A stretch of 64,000 bases of DNA, taken from Trebouxia sp. TZW2008 (Eukaryota > Chlorophyta > Trebouxiophyceae > Trebouxiales > Trebouxiaceae). Numbering within the stretch: the first letter of the stretch is position 1; every line of letters starts with the position of its first letter. Shown here piece after piece: positions 12,429 to 26,200 of this stretch. The stretch is from positions 124,001 to 188,000 of the forward strand of contig BDIU01000048.1 of NCBI GenBank assembly GCA_002118135.1. Reading direction: 5' to 3'. The translations under genes and the position numbers were made by a program. The notes under the pieces were generated by a model. It searched no databases, had not been told where the DNA came from, and saw nothing but the letters and a program-made list of their open reading frames with translations.

Positions 12429-13474
12429 TTAATTCAGCCAATCTGGTGAACTGCCGTTAGACCCACCCCCAGACTTCTCAAAGGCAGGATGTTCCAAAAT
12501 AGCTTTGAAAAGCTGGGTACCTCGCAAGCAGTTTGTTAGTGGCAAATGGCCCTTAGCTGCTGACATATCATAGACAAAGTCTTGAGGCCACTTGCGGTAA
12601 CTGTTCAAGTCCCCTACTGTCCAGTCAATCTGTTTGAAGAACTTGGTCCATTGCTTGCGATTCTGCATCCAGATCTCCTTCTGAATGCTGAACCCTTGCC
12701 TGCATGACAGCAGATGCAATTCATCACAGCAGACACAAATCATCTACCACTCAATCTGCAGATTCACGCTCAAAATGATGCAGTGAATCGATCGACTTGA
12801 CACATGTGCTCGTGTGAACACGAGATAGGCAATGTGTTGAAAGCGTTGTGCAAATAGCAAATTGCAAGCTACCTGTTCTTGCTTGCAGCCCGCCACAGTT
12901 GGTCTATTGTCTGCAAATCAGTCTTTGGTATGAACTTGACTTCGCTGAAATACACCCAAGTACGCTTTTCTGCGTCTGGACCCGCAAGAGTGATCAGCAC
13001 TGCTCGTGTAATGTCATCAGCTAGCTGAAAATCGCCTTGTTGCAGGGCATCTCGCAGTTTCGAATAATCCATGTCAACCTGAACACCAAATCTTGAGAAA
13101 CTTTGCACTAGCCGCAAACCAGGGCTGAATGCAATAGCAGCACACAACAGGTGGCACGTCAGCACCTCTGACAATAGCTCAACTCCTTCTACGCTGCCAG
13201 TAGCTTCAGAGCTTGAGCTTTGACGAGCAGGTTGTACAGCTGGCCCGAGCAGACTGCTTGAAGTGGACAAGCCCTCATCCAACCCTGCTGCTTGCAGTAC
13301 AACCAGTGTCTGCCGCTGTTGGGGTTGTGCACGACGGCCTTGCTTGGGCAGATGGCACTTTGGGGGACGCTGGTGCTGTTGCGCCGCAGGACAGGGCCGC
13401 ATCAGGGAGACGATCTGTGCTGTTTGTTGTGGAGGCGTTTGCATGTGCAGTTGCCCAATCGCAAGCGACTGCAT
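12429..13474 (-). CDS. GUN4: GUN4-domain protein, putative plastid tetrapyrrole regulator
   Basis: GUN4 proteins bind protoporphyrin IX and Mg-protoporphyrin and stimulate Mg-chelatase in the chloroplast. Two exons (13474-12873 and 12699-12429) give 290 aa. Residues 1 to about 75 are rich in Gln, Arg, Ser and Ala with few acidic residues, fitting a chloroplast transit peptide. The GUN4 core begins near residue 136 (DYSKLRDALQQGDF), continues with the hallmark TDLQTIDQLW at 185-194, then GFSIQKEIW just after the splice, and ends with a VYDMSAAKGHLP segment matching the usual FDLxAPxGHLP. The start is the first in-frame ATG. It lies tail to tail with GRP94. Several core residues differ from typical plant GUN4, so it could be a divergent paralogue rather than the main GUN4. 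Confidence 0.85.
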
Positions 13475-13802
13475 GGCCGCCTAAAACGAGGATCGCTCAG
13501 CAGGTCCTCGGGCACACTACCTCATCGGTTATCAGCAAACCATGACAGTTGCAACAATGCACGCGCACACAACGTTCAGACTTTTCAAAACAGTGCCGCA
13601 TCGATCTGGTCTTATCTCCAGCGAAGAAGCAGAAGTACGAGCATCGAAACTGCAGTAGGGCTACATCATTTCTTCAGTACTGCTGGACACAAGCACAATG
13701 AAATGCCGGTGCGTGCGAGATTTGTAGTGTTGAATGCTCTGTAAGCTACATCAAAGGCTACTGCATCAGCATGCCTAGCACTGCACCGCGTGCCTCAACA
13801 TG

Positions 13803-16800
13803 TCACAATGCCAGCAAGCCCAGATGTTCTGGCTGATTGTGAAACATACTAAAGACAGCCCGTTCTGAGCTCAGCTGCTTGTGCTGCTGTTGCAAGATAT
13901 TCTGGTATGTCTGCTGCTGCTGTGCAATCCTGTTTACCTCAGCTGTCAAGTCAAAGCTTGCTGTCTGCGCCAGCAGCATGGCCTCTTCCAGTTCTGGTGC
14001 TGTCAACTGTGGGTCAGCTGTTGCTTTGGTTGGAAACACTAGGGGATGAAGCTGCGCAAATGTTGCCTGCATGCTTATCACAGGCCCGGCCTGCATGCTT
14101 TTGGTTTGCTGCTGCACTTCATGCTTCAACTCCCACTGGCTCAATGCATTCAGCTTGTGACCAAGCTGCTCAAGGCTGACATACAGCTTGTCTTTGCTGC
14201 TGCCATCAGTGCTTACTGTGCCTTCTGTAATATCAGGCAGAAGTCTGTCCAAAGTCTGTAGGAAGCTGTCATCATCATGCACCACAAGCTGAGGCTGTGA
14301 GCTGGGCTGAAGCTGCTTGCTGGCGTAATGACTCATCCTCTGCTGTGAGGCAATTCTGACATCTGAAAGAAGCTCATGCAAGAGGCGCAGTTCCTGCTGT
14401 GTTGCCTGCAGTTGCTTGGCTTCTTCTTCCCTTGCAAGATTCAGCAACTCATGCCTTGCATGCTGCTGCAGCAGCAGTTCAGCAAAAGCCTGCTTCTTGC
14501 TGATGTAGTAGTTCTGGCGCAGCAACTTGGCGTTATAGTCCTGCTGCAGGACTGCTGTGTCCTGCTGGGAAGCTACTTGCTTGCATAAGCCTGGCAGCTG
14601 GTCAAGCAGCTGTTGCTTGTGCGCTGTTAGCTTTTTGAGCTCTGCTTGCAAAAGTGTCAGCTCTGCTTGCATCAGTGCAGGCTCCTGTACATACAGCATA
14701 CGTCACGAGTGGCTGTAGCACAATCTTGAGTGCTGCTTGATGTTTGATGTGATGTTTACTGCATTCAACAGTCAGGCAACTTCTGTTTGAGGAAACTGTT
14801 TGTTTGCCTTTTACTGGCTTTGCTTGTACCTGAAGGTTTTATCCTTGAATTTCCGTTAGAAGTTTTCTTGATGCTTTCACAGTGCAAGACATGGTCAGCA
14901 CGTCTTACACTTTGCAGAGTCCAAGCAGACAAAACAAGGTCATTCACCAGCTCATTCTGGCTGCCTTTGCAGTGCAACCTGATAAGCAAACTTTGCGTGC
15001 AGCTCTGCAAAGTGCTGGTTGTGCCACTGATGTGCAACTCTGTTATAAAGCTGCCAGGCAATTGGGCGGCATCTGAAGGCATGAGCTGCATGAGTTAGTA
15101 ACAAGGCCTCTTCTTCTGAAGGCAACCCATCCTATAAGCTAACAGAGATACAGTGATCTCTTGATGTAAGGACACTTGATATAAGGACATTCTCATTGTT
15201 AAGACACAGCAGCTGAGATCCAAGCACTGCATTCTGACTGCCACGGCACCTCTCAGTAAGGACAAGTTGACGTAAGGACAACTTTCTTGGTAATCAAAGC
15301 AATCGTTATAAAGAGACATCACTGTGATACCAGATAAGGTACATGACCACAGTAACGTATGGACCGACCTGCATTGTTGCAGCCCTGTCTTGGCTGCGCT
15401 TGGTAGACTGCAGCATAGCTTCTTGCTTTACCTGCCATGCCAAGGTGGTGATGTGCTGCATAAGTTCAAATGCAAACTGAATGAATCCAGCCTTGAAATG
15501 CTGAACACATCATAAAAACAGGTGCATGACCAGAGCGGACCCACCTGCAATGATGCGACCCTATCCTGACTATGCTTGACAGACTTCAGCATGGCTTCCT
15601 GCTTTGCCTGCCATGCCAAGGTGGTGATGTGCTGCATCTGGCTGGTTTCATGCACCCAGCGCAACCGGTTCAGCTCTTGCACATTCTCATCATATGCCTG
15701 CAGTGCTGCAGGTTGCCTGATGTTGCAATATGGCCATGCTTCCAATGCTGTGATGCATTCATACATATGTCTTTGAGCGTGTCAGCAAAATGTTTGCACC
15801 CAAGGCTGAGGCTTGTGTCCAAGACATCGTATGTACTTGTGTGAGTAGCACATGTCACTGCTTTGTGAGCATGCAATACATGTGCGTCAAATGACATCAT
15901 ACCTGCTGGTCTGGGCCTTTAAGCACATTGTACATGCTGTCTGGATGTTCAGGACCATGATCATGTGAGCACTCTGTGGAGACGCCTTGGCGATGCAAAG
16001 TGGCTGCATCTGCACCCTCAAACTGCTTGTTGTATAGCCTGCACAGATAGCAGACTGTCTGTCAGCCAATACAAAGTTGATGCTATCGCCGCACCGCTGC
16101 TACTGTAGATAAAGAGGCCAGAAAACACTTGCTTTGCAGCTGACCTCCAAGTGTCCAGCATAAAATGCTCAACCAGATGACCAAGCCAGAAATTTTGTTG
16201 CGACAGTGCTGCCAGATGGCTTGCACTGTCACAAGTGCAATGCACTCTAATGACAGTGCTCTGCAAAGCTATTGAGGAGAAGCTACTGAGCGCTTCAACT
16301 GTACCTGTCTAGTGCTGTCTGCAACAAGGCATCTTGGTGGTGTAACGTCTGGGGGTCTGCTAGATTCAGTAGCCATTCTGCAGGTTGCTGCTCATACTTT
16401 GCTTTCAACTGAGCTGCTGTCTGCTGAAGCTCTTGTAACAAGGCATTACAGGCAGACTGCTGGTCATGGAGGCGCTTAGTGTTCTTGTCAAGCCTGGCTG
16501 CTGTCCTTGCGCTGTAATAGTCTGCCATGCCTTGGTTTTTTGCAGCTGACTGCTTGGTGAAAGCTGAACCCAGGCTTTGCAAACATTTCAGCTGACATTG
16601 CAGCTGTAGCAAAGCGCTCTCTTGATGTGAGATACTTTGATGCATTTCTGCTGCGGAGGGATCTGCCTCGAGCAGGCTGTGGGACTCATGTTCCCTCTTG
16701 ACTGTGCTGATCAGATCTGTGATCTGGTCTGATCGGTGGGCTTTAGCCTCCAGAGGTGGCTGCCCATCATTTGCTTTGAGGCTTTGCAGCAAGGATGCCT

Positions 16801-16960
16801 GATTGTTGCTGAGGACAGCTCCATTCCCAAATCGCGTCAGCCAGTCAACCACAGCAGCAGCTTCACTTTCTTGACAGGCTTGCTGAAGCTGCTCTCTGTA
16901 CTCTTGGCAGCTGACTCCTGCCAGCTCCAGCTGCTCGAGCAGAGCAGTTGCTGCAGCCAT
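13803..16960 (-). CDS. HAUS3: Augmin complex subunit HAUS3/AUG3
   Basis: Augmin recruits gamma-tubulin to existing microtubules so that spindles can branch. Five exons (16960-16305, 16225-16145, 16038-15903, 15697-15545, 14684-13803) keep phase and give about 635 aa, close to plant AUG3. The N-terminal part has the family's DWL...NGAVLS signature near residue 40. The last exon holds the strongest match: LPGLCKQVASQQDTAVLQQD, then RQNYYISKKQAF and ARHELLNLA, which parallel the conserved [22 protein letters not shown] region of AUG3. The whole protein is helical, Gln-rich coiled coil, ending near a MFHNQPEHL motif like the family's FFCNPERL. The start chosen is ATG at 16960. A decayed copy of exon 4 lies in the following intron. 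It is divergent from the sorting-nexin gene. Confidence 0.85.
15350..15490 (-). repeat. Decayed copy of HAUS3 exon 4 3' part and donor
   Basis: Plus-strand 15350-15470 resembles 15540-15655, including CTGCCATGCCAAGGTGGTGA shared exactly. It lies in the intron downstream of exon 4 (minus-strand sense). Coding potential is lost. Confidence 0.85.
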
Positions 16961-17265
16961 TGCCGCTGAATGCTGTAAAGTTGCCGGGTGCAAGACAAGT
17001 CAAGCCTAGCAGCATGGATCATCACACCAGATGCAAGTTTAAACATCTCAATTCTGATTCCACACGACTCGTCTGTGTCGCACTTCGGCGTTTTGCTCGC
17101 TGCAACGCCAGCGCGATTGCCGACATGAGCATGCTCAATGGTATTGCGGCATTAGGGGCCGCCATCGCCGCGAGACCGAAGCTGCACCACTGTGCAGCCC
17201 ACAGCGAAGTATTGCAGCACGTCTCTGCGTTGATTACCTCGTGTCAGCGTCCGTTGTAGGGACGT
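16961..17265. promoter_or_regulatory. Shared upstream region of HAUS3 and sorting nexin
   Basis: A 305-base gap between divergent starts must contain both 5' untranslated regions and promoters. No TATA box or other named element is clear. It has more CpG than the surrounding introns, as do other start regions in this window. Confidence 0.45.
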
Positions 17266-20200
17266 ATGGAAACCAAATCATCCCTTGCGCGGAAAGATCA
17301 GCAGCCAGATCCATCGCGGACTTTGCATAGCTTACAGAATGCCGCAGACAATCCTCAAATTCTGCAAGCTTTGCTAAATCAGCTAGCAAAAGTCGGATTC
17401 CTATGCTGGTTGATCGCCTGGGCTTTGTCAAGTGCGCCTCGCCCTGATCTGCAGCATGCGCAGATCGATGAGGCGTGTTGCAAGCATGTCTGGTTTGTGC
17501 AGGCACCAGCAAATCGTTCTGGCTTAACATCCCATTGGCAGGTTTCCTCATAGCGTCAGGATACTGGCTGTTTGTGCAAGTCAGTGACAAGGCAGCAGAG
17601 CAGGCAAAGCCCAAAGCACTCAAGCATGCAGAGCCAGCTGCAGCCTTTGCTTTCCCCACAGCTCCACCTTCTGGCAACAAGTCAGAAGGCAAATGGAAGG
17701 AGCAAGTCAACTCTCCTATGGTAGTGCAAGCATGGGAAACATTGTCTGGGAGCATCGTACAAGAGGTATGATATATCAGCACCTCTCCAAGACAGCACTT
17801 CAGCTGCATCTTGCATGACATTGAATGATCTTCAACCAACTGTTCAGCAATGCGTTTGGTATGCCATGCAGCTAGTGCTCTCTGTCACAATGCCATCAAC
17901 ATGCTTTCTAGACAAGCGCATGGGGCAATGACACGCGTGCAGTATTGCCGCAAAGCACCAAGAGCTTGATGCACTTGTTTTGCACTTGGTGCAGTTTGTG
18001 TACGATCTGTGGTGGGGTCACATCACTCCAGACACAGACTTCCCCAAAGATATCAGGCGCGTCCTCAACAGTGCATTTGGGGAGCTGGCAGCACGAGCTC
18101 AGCATGCAGACCTCAAGCGTATGCTGCTCACGTGAGTCCTACTCATGTCAAGCTGTGGTCCCCTGTAATGAATGTCGGAATTTGCATAACTCTGGCGTCA
18201 GCGTTATGTTGCGGACATTGCCACATTGGCGAAACCTATGAGTCCCCTGCCTGTTGGTTGTGTGAGCTAGGGATGGAACGTACTGCAAAGTCATATTTGG
18301 TTGCCTGTTTGCACAGCCCTGCCAGCCGCTGCTCAATAGTCATGAGCATGCATGGAACAGGAGAATGTTCAAGGGAAGAGACCTTGCAGTCACATGTGTC
18401 ACTACACACTACTTCCCCTCACACGGTGCTTTTAAAGCTCAGTACAGACAAGCTTCACACACGTGTGTCGTCACGGCTAGCAGCAAGCTTATGACGCTGA
18501 AAGCGTTATGCTATTGCCTCAGCATGTACTGCTTGGACATATACTGCTTGGACATGTACTGCCTGTACATGTACTGCTTGGAGATGCTCAGCTTAGCTGT
18601 GCACCTGCTGTGCGGACAGCTTGCACATGATGCGCAGCAGCGCAGCAAACCTAAATGCTGAGCTGTGATGCTTGAGGGTCCAACAGAGGCAGTTGCCTTG
18701 AAGCAGAAGTCAGCATTGCTGCAGTGCAAACAATGCTGTGGCAGGCAATGCATCAGGCATGCGTTCTAGATTGCTGCCCATTAGGCATGAGTGTCTCAAG
18801 ATGACATGCATGGATAGCAAGCATCAATGCAATAACTTCGTCCATGACGTTGTGCTCTGTGCTTGCATGAGAACAAGTTTGCTGCTTGTTGGACATGGTT
18901 GGTCAAGTCAGTCTGTGTTGTATGCAGGGACGTGTCAGACTTGCTGCAAGAGCAGATTGAGCTGTACCGCTCTACCAAGCAGAACATCTTGCATGGCTTG
19001 TCTGAAGAAGCCTTTACCCAGATGAACCCTCAGGCGCGGGAAAGAGTCTTGTTGCAGAGATTGAAATCTCCAGGGCAATCTTCACCCTGCCCTCAACCCT
19101 CATGATGAACATGGCTGCATGAAAGACTGATGGTATGCAGGGATGTGTCGGACTTGCTGCAAGAGCAAATTGAGCTGTACCGGTCTACCAAGCAGAACAT
19201 CTTGCAGGGCCTGTCTGAAGAAGCCTTCACCCAGATGACCCCTCAGGCGCGGGAAAGAGCCCTGCTGCAAGAGATGAAGTCTGAGGGCAATCTACATCCT
19301 GCCCTTTACCCACACGAAAAGGGGCAGTTCACAGGGCATTACAAGGTAGGGTCTTCTGTCTGCACTTTGCCCTGCGCTGCCGACATGTACTGCAGATCGA
19401 CATCTAGAGCAACAGGTAACCCATCAACAACAAAGGTGCTAGCTTGCTGGTCATCGTTAGTCAACCTCGGCATGGCTGCTGACCTCAGCAGCAATAACTC
19501 TTCTGTACATGCACAACAGATTTGCTCCAGAGCTTAAATAGCCTGGGGCTAGGTAGAGGCTTCTGTACGCTGCAATCAGGCTCACAAAAACCTATTTGTC
19601 AAGCATAAAGACATTGATGGTGATGCACACCATGATCAAGATGGTGGGGATTATGATGGTGTTGATGCTGACTTGATTTTGCAGGTGCTGAGGCACATGT
19701 GTGAGGGGCTGGTGGCGCTGCTGATGGACCGTGCAGACTACCACAAGTTCATGATGCGCAGTGTTGCCCGGGACTTGCTTGCCAGCCTGGTCTTCAGGCC
19801 CATCATGCAGCACATGACCCCCTACAACATCAACAAGGTGTGCATGCATGCGTGACACAGAGACTTTGCATCAGTTTCTGGGCCTTGCTGCTTGCTGTAA
19901 AGACATTTGCGTACGGACAGCTCAAGCATTAAGTCTCGTGCACTGTGAGAAGTGCTGCAATCAAGCGTCCCTGTGTTTTCAGGTCCATGTTACTGCAGGT
20001 GCTTCTGTCTGCCTTGCAAGAACGCAGGGAGCGTAAGGCCCTAGATGTGGAGGAGGCAGCGGTGGCAGCTGCAGCGGCAGCATCTGCGCAGTCATCCAAG
20101 CATGACCCTGCCAAGGGGCAGTGGAACTTTGCACAGCGTGCACAGCGTGCTGCTCAGGCTGAGGAGCAGGCTGCAGCTGCTGGTACAGGCAGTCTCAGAA

Positions 20201-23200
20201 GTGGCAAGAAGGGTCAGCATCAGCGTCATGGATCTGCCTCTGACAAAGAGGTCAGCACCTGACACGGCCCTTGTTTGTCGTCACATCAATTTCATGATTA
20301 CATGTGAATCATGCCATGACAAACAGGTCAGCACCTGATAAGCCCTTCTTCTATGATCATGTGATTTGGTGATTGCTTGCATGCCATTCTCATACAGATG
20401 CATGACCTCCCAAGCTCCTTCCTTTCTAAGCCAGTACAGGCAGTCTTAGCAGTGGCAAGAAGGGTTAGCATCAGCATCACAGCTCTGTGTCCAATCAAGA
20501 CGTCAGCAGTCACGCACCACACATACATGAGCCAACGATCACTGAGCACAACTATGCACGTCTGATGAGGCAAATTGATGTACAACGTTGAAGCAATATA
20601 TGAGGCAAATAAGCATGTTTTACAAGGAACAGCTCTGTGATCAACTCAAAGCCACACTAACTATCAAAATTCACCACTTCCCAGCTTAGGCTAACCAAAT
20701 TTGAGATGGTCTGCATATCTCACCCACCAGGACGTGTTTGTATACAATCACAACATGCTTGCAGGGGACAGAAATCAGCTCAAACATGAAGCGTCTAGGC
20801 TCAATGCCCAGAACACGCAGCGCAACTAGCCTCAACACAGCTGAGCAGACTGCTACACACACACGCACCTTCCCTGGGGACGCTCCTAACCCCAGCCATC
20901 AGTCAGGGATGACTCACCAACAGCCAGGGATGACTCCTCAGGTGCCAGCTCAGCAGCATCGGCCTGATCAGGCAAGTGGGCCTGACAGTAGTGACGGGGA
21001 GGGCCGCCAGCAGCAGCCCTCTGTAGACATGAGCAGGCAGGGCAGCAGAGGGGTGCCCTCTGGCAGGGCAGGGCATGTCAGGTCTGTCTTCCTGTTACAG
21101 CTTGTCTGAGTCTTCAGTAGTCTTCTTGATAAGACATCATTCAGGGCACATTCGTCAATGAGCCAGAACAGATTTGCACAGGCAACTGCAATGGACTTCC
21201 CACTTGGGTGACACTGGACCTGTCATCTGTGTACATCTTTTTATACATCGCCATGTGTTGTTGTCATTGCCCACACTGCTTGGCACAATAGGACTTGCAA
21301 AATCAGGTTGTTAGAAAGAGATCACCACGCTTTGTAAGATTTGTCTAAAGTCAAAGAAAACAAAGTTAAAAGTGCTGCCTGCAGGGCTGGCTCAGTTGGT
21401 GAGGACTCTGCCAGGGACTATGTCATGGGCAGAGGTCGCTTGAACAGTGGTCCAATGGACAATTCAGGCACTCCTGGTGCGCTTCATCCATCATTGTAAC
21501 ATGATCATGAACACACTATCTTGGGACCTCCTCGAGATATCCGCTGTTGTCTGCATCTCATGCCTGATCAGCAACCATCATACATTGTTGCACCATAGCC
21601 TACAAACAGGCAAGGGTAAGTGCAGCCAGCCTTTGAGAGCTGGCCTTATATGCCATCAATGCTTAGGCTGGATAAGGCAGGAGCTAGTAAGAGCCATTGC
21701 AACTTCTGGCGCAAAGTCAAAATCGAATTCAAATGCAGCGCCTTGCTGGTGCACTTTGTTCAGTAAGAGGGCTGTTGCAGGTGCCAGCTCCAGCCAGCAG
21801 GGGCAAGGGCCAATGCCCCAGGGCACTTTGAAAGCCAAGGTGGTGGCAGCAGACTCAGTCAGGTCTTCAGACAGTCTCAAGGAGGTTGTGGTGTACAAGA
21901 TCAGGGCTGCAGATGTCAACCATGAGTGGACTGTCTCGCGCCGCTACAGCAACTTTGAGCAGCTGCACAGGCAGCTTCGTGACGTACGTGCGCCTGCTGC
22001 CTGGTTCATGCCTGTCATGTCAATGCCTGCAATCAGCCTTGACCGTATGACTTTGCTGTTGCTGATCCTGTCTCATGGGTTCAAAGGAGCTTCACAAAGA
22101 CACCTGCACATTTGCTTGCTCTAGACACCTTGACTGAATTCCCCAAGAATTTGCACAGTGGACAGATTGCACTCATCCTGTTGTTACTCAGGTACCATTC
22201 AAATCTAGTCATAGCAGAGGCTGGGAGCAATACATGGCAGTCAATAATGACAAGCTGTATTTAGTATGATTAGTCAAGTTTACCATCATTGCATAACAAT
22301 GATGTAAGCGTCTACTGATTGCGCCTGTGTAGCAGGTGGCAGCTTACAGGCTGAAACTGCCTCCAAAGCGGCTGTTTGTGCACAATCCCACGCCAGACTT
22401 TGTGGAGGAACGGCGCCAGCAGCTGGACACCTATCTCCAGATGCTGCTGCAAGACCCCCAACTGCAAGGTGAAGTCCTGCCTGCTCTGTTCTTTTGGAAC
22501 TTCCCCCTAGCTGACGTCACAATCCAGCAAGGAGTTCAAGGCTGTCTTTGTGACACACTACTGCTGCAGAAGCTCCTCCTGCAATGTCAGCTACTGCCTG
22601 GTGTTTCAGATCACCAACATGGCAATCATTCCCCTAATGTTTGCAGCTCAGATGAGATCTGTCAATCAAACAATTGTTATAGTCTGTCACGCTCAAAATT
22701 GTTTGTGTAACATGCTGCTGCTACAAGGGCCCCGCGTACAAAGTTTGCATCTGACTGATGTGCATCTGTCTTGATATTGTAGCCCTGTTCCCCTTGCAGG
22801 CATTTATGCTAGAGAGCTTATGCAGAGTTTTGATGCTCGTGTCTGTGGGTGTTCAGCATACCCAGACATACAAATTGTATGAAGACACCTCAAAGTAATG
22901 AAAAATATCCGACCCCAAAGAAATCATCAACAGACAAGGCAAGCAAGCATATGTATTGCCGTCTAAGAGGTGATGCATCGACTGCAGCAAGGACAATTGT
23001 CTGTATGCAGGGTGTGTGGAGGTGGCAGAGTTTCTGAAGGGGTGCAGTGACCTGTATGATGTGGAGAACGAGACGGGCTTCTTCAAGTCACTGGGCGCGT
23101 CAGTAGCCAATGCCAAGCAGAACATGGAGTAAGCCTATCTCATCAACTGTGCCTGGCAGTTGACTGTTGGGTTCAAACAGTGCTGTGATCATCTCTTTGC

Positions 23201-26200
23201 CAATGTCAAGCAGAACATCAAGTGAGCCCAGCTTCCATAAACCCGGTGTTATGCTTCACTGCCTTTGTATGCACCTGTCTCGAAGCATTTGACTATTACT
23301 GCATGCACCTGACAGGACCACAGAACCTTGCTGCCAAGCATGAAAACAGGATGTCAATCATCACAAGTTTGTGATGAATTTTTTGTGGTCCAGCCTGCAG
23401 CAGAAAACCCACAATGTCACAAGATGGCTGGGTGCAGTTGGCAAGAGCAGGGGCATGGTAATAAATACAATATGTTTAATTGACACTCCTTCATGGCCAA
23501 GATGCTTAAATTGTGGCAAGTTGAAAGTACACTTGGTCTTGCAGGCGTGTGGTAGGAGATATGGTCGATGACATGGACATGAAGAGGAAGAGGAGTGTTG
23601 CGCTGGTGACGGGCCGCACTGACGCAGAGACAGACATGGCCCCTCCCCGCCGGCCCCTGCAAGCCCAGCGCAGCCGCTCCTCCAGGGTGAGTGCTTCCTC
23701 TTATGAGTCTCAGTCTGAGCATGTATTTGCACAACTCTGCTGTACTGTGCTGCATTGCATTGCATCCCATTGCCTTGCCTTGCATCCCACTAGCAGTCTA
23801 CATGTGACCTACAATGGCTGTAGATTGAGCTGTATGACTTCATGTTTTGCAACATACCGCTGCATGATGCACTGGGTCACGCTGCACTGCGTCTAAGTGC
23901 CTTGTAATGCATTGCATTGTGCAGCAGTCTGTATGCGGCATACAGTGGCAATGATACAGCTGTTGGGTGAATTCACTGCTGCCATGCAAGCTTGAATAAT
24001 TGTCAGGCAAGGTGTGCTATAAACAACAGCCAGACTAAAACATTAATGTATGCTGTGACAGGAGTTGAGGGGCATGCAGGAAGACCCTCTACGCTCTGCC
24101 TTCGAGCCCCCAACCCAAGCGCTGCCACCCCAGGTGACAAAGCCTGTGTGTGCAGATTGCTGTTGAATGCTTGCATGCCTCTCTGTCTGGGGAACTCATA
24201 CATTTGCCTTTGAGACACCTTGTATTTCCATTCAAACATCCATATATCTGTCTGTCTGCCTGCCTGCCTGCCTGTCTGTCTGTCTGCCTGTCTGCCAGGC
24301 AGGCGCTCATGAGCTGTATGTTCACTGTAGTAAAACATGTTGCAGCCCACTCACAGTATCAATTGAGGTCAATGTGCATCATGCATGCTTCTACAGGCTT
24401 TGAGACAGGCTTTCCAGAACCAAGGCAGGCTCAACGCTCATCCCAACAACCTGTTGGTGGACACAGCCCAAAACCTGTTCAGCAAGGGCTTCAAGAATCT
24501 GAACAGCATGAAGAACGCGCTGCAAGGCCGGGTGAGTAGCCTCAGAATTCATGCCCAGACTGTCAAATGCCCTAGTATGAGTTAAGGTCTCTGTGCAACG
24601 TGGGCAAGCAGTAGCATCTTGACGCCTCCTTTGCTTACAATCAGCATCTCATCCAGCATACAATTTGCCACCAGAAACATGTCAGAAAGGCCACTGTGGT
24701 GTGATGTCATATGCATGCACAGCGTATCTGGCTGTTGCATGCATCAGACAGACAATTTATCATCCCTGATAGGCTGTCCAGCTGTGTGGCATGAGCTGCT
24801 TCAAAAGAGAACAAGACGGGCCATCTGATACACTGGCTGCATGTGAACAATTTGCGTGGAGTGCAGGAACATGGTGAGGTCTTCAATTCAGTGCATGAGC
24901 ACCTTGAGCCTTGCAGACAGTGGCATTGCTGCAGCATCTGCCTTCCCTGCTTCAGAATCTGTGCTTACTGCTTGCTGTTACAACAAGTTTGTCTCATGCA
25001 GGAGGAACCTCAACTAGTAGCCAGGGAACACAGCGATCCCAGCCTAGAGTGGTCAAGGCGTAACCCCCCTTACTCTGCTGCCACAACCCCTGCTAACTCC
25101 CTTCAGTCCACTCCTGCCTCCACCCCCAAGCATGCTGGCTGGCAGGGGCAAGGGCCCTTTGGGGAGGGCAGTGTGCAACAAACCCGCCAACCAGACTCTG
25201 CCAAACCGTCCAGATTTCAGCGTGATGCTCCCACAGGTATCAGCCCATTGCTTTGTTGTACAGGTATGGTCTTTGTTCAAAGGAGTGTGTGTCCGGTAGA
25301 CCTGTGTCAGACCACTGGCTTCATTGATCAAGCATGCAAAAAAGGGGCAAGTGCCATGCTTGTGATGATTGTCTGTGCTTGGTGGCTGCCAGAAGCGTGT
25401 GCAGCACACAGCTGTAGTGCACATCTTTTCTGGATTTGCTCTGTCAAAAGCTTGGTTGGGTATGATGCTAATCTCTTCTGAGCCTTGGTCTGTCAAGTCA
25501 ACATCTGCATCTTATGTTCGCTCTGCTAAAGTGCTCACAATGCCCTTTTTACAAGCGCTGGTCCTGATACAGCCAGTTCAGGCCATATCGACAGGCCAGA
25601 GCACATTGCAGGCTCTGCAGTGCATGCCACCTCGACTTGGGCAGCCTGAGAAGCAACAGGACTCTCGTGCAGTCTTTGTGTCCTACAATGCATGTGACTT
25701 GCAATGCATGCGTCACAGGTGCTGGTCCTGAGACTGCCAGGTCAGGCCATGTTGACAGGCCAGAGCACAGCGCAGGATCAGCAGTGGATGCTGGTCACCT
25801 TGACATGGGAAACCTGAGAAGCAACAGCACCACACTGCCCCAGTCAAGTGGCACAAGTGCATCTGCAACCCGCAGGGCCACTGTGGAAACGGCCTCTGCC
25901 CCACCCTATAGGGTAAACCTGCAGCCCATACTCCCCATCTTCATGTGCTGCTGCCAGGATGTTCAGCACGAGTACATGCAGATCTTACCATACATAGGTA
26001 GAGGTGTGCCAGGCAAAAGACTTTCAGCAACAGCACCACACTGCCCCTGTTGCTTCTGCACCCCGTAGGGCCACCGCAGAAACAGCTTCGGCCCCTCCCT
26101 GTAGGGTGATTTGGCTACCCACAGCTCCTAGCTTCATGTGTGGCTGGCAACATGCTTAGCTAGCTATATGTGCTGCTGACTAGATGCTGAGGAAGGGCAG

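Noticed and set aside
18526..18586. 15-bp repeat as a coding pentapeptide repeat
   Set aside because: It lies between a clear donor (18131) and the exon 4 acceptor, and no frame links it to the sorting-nexin exons.
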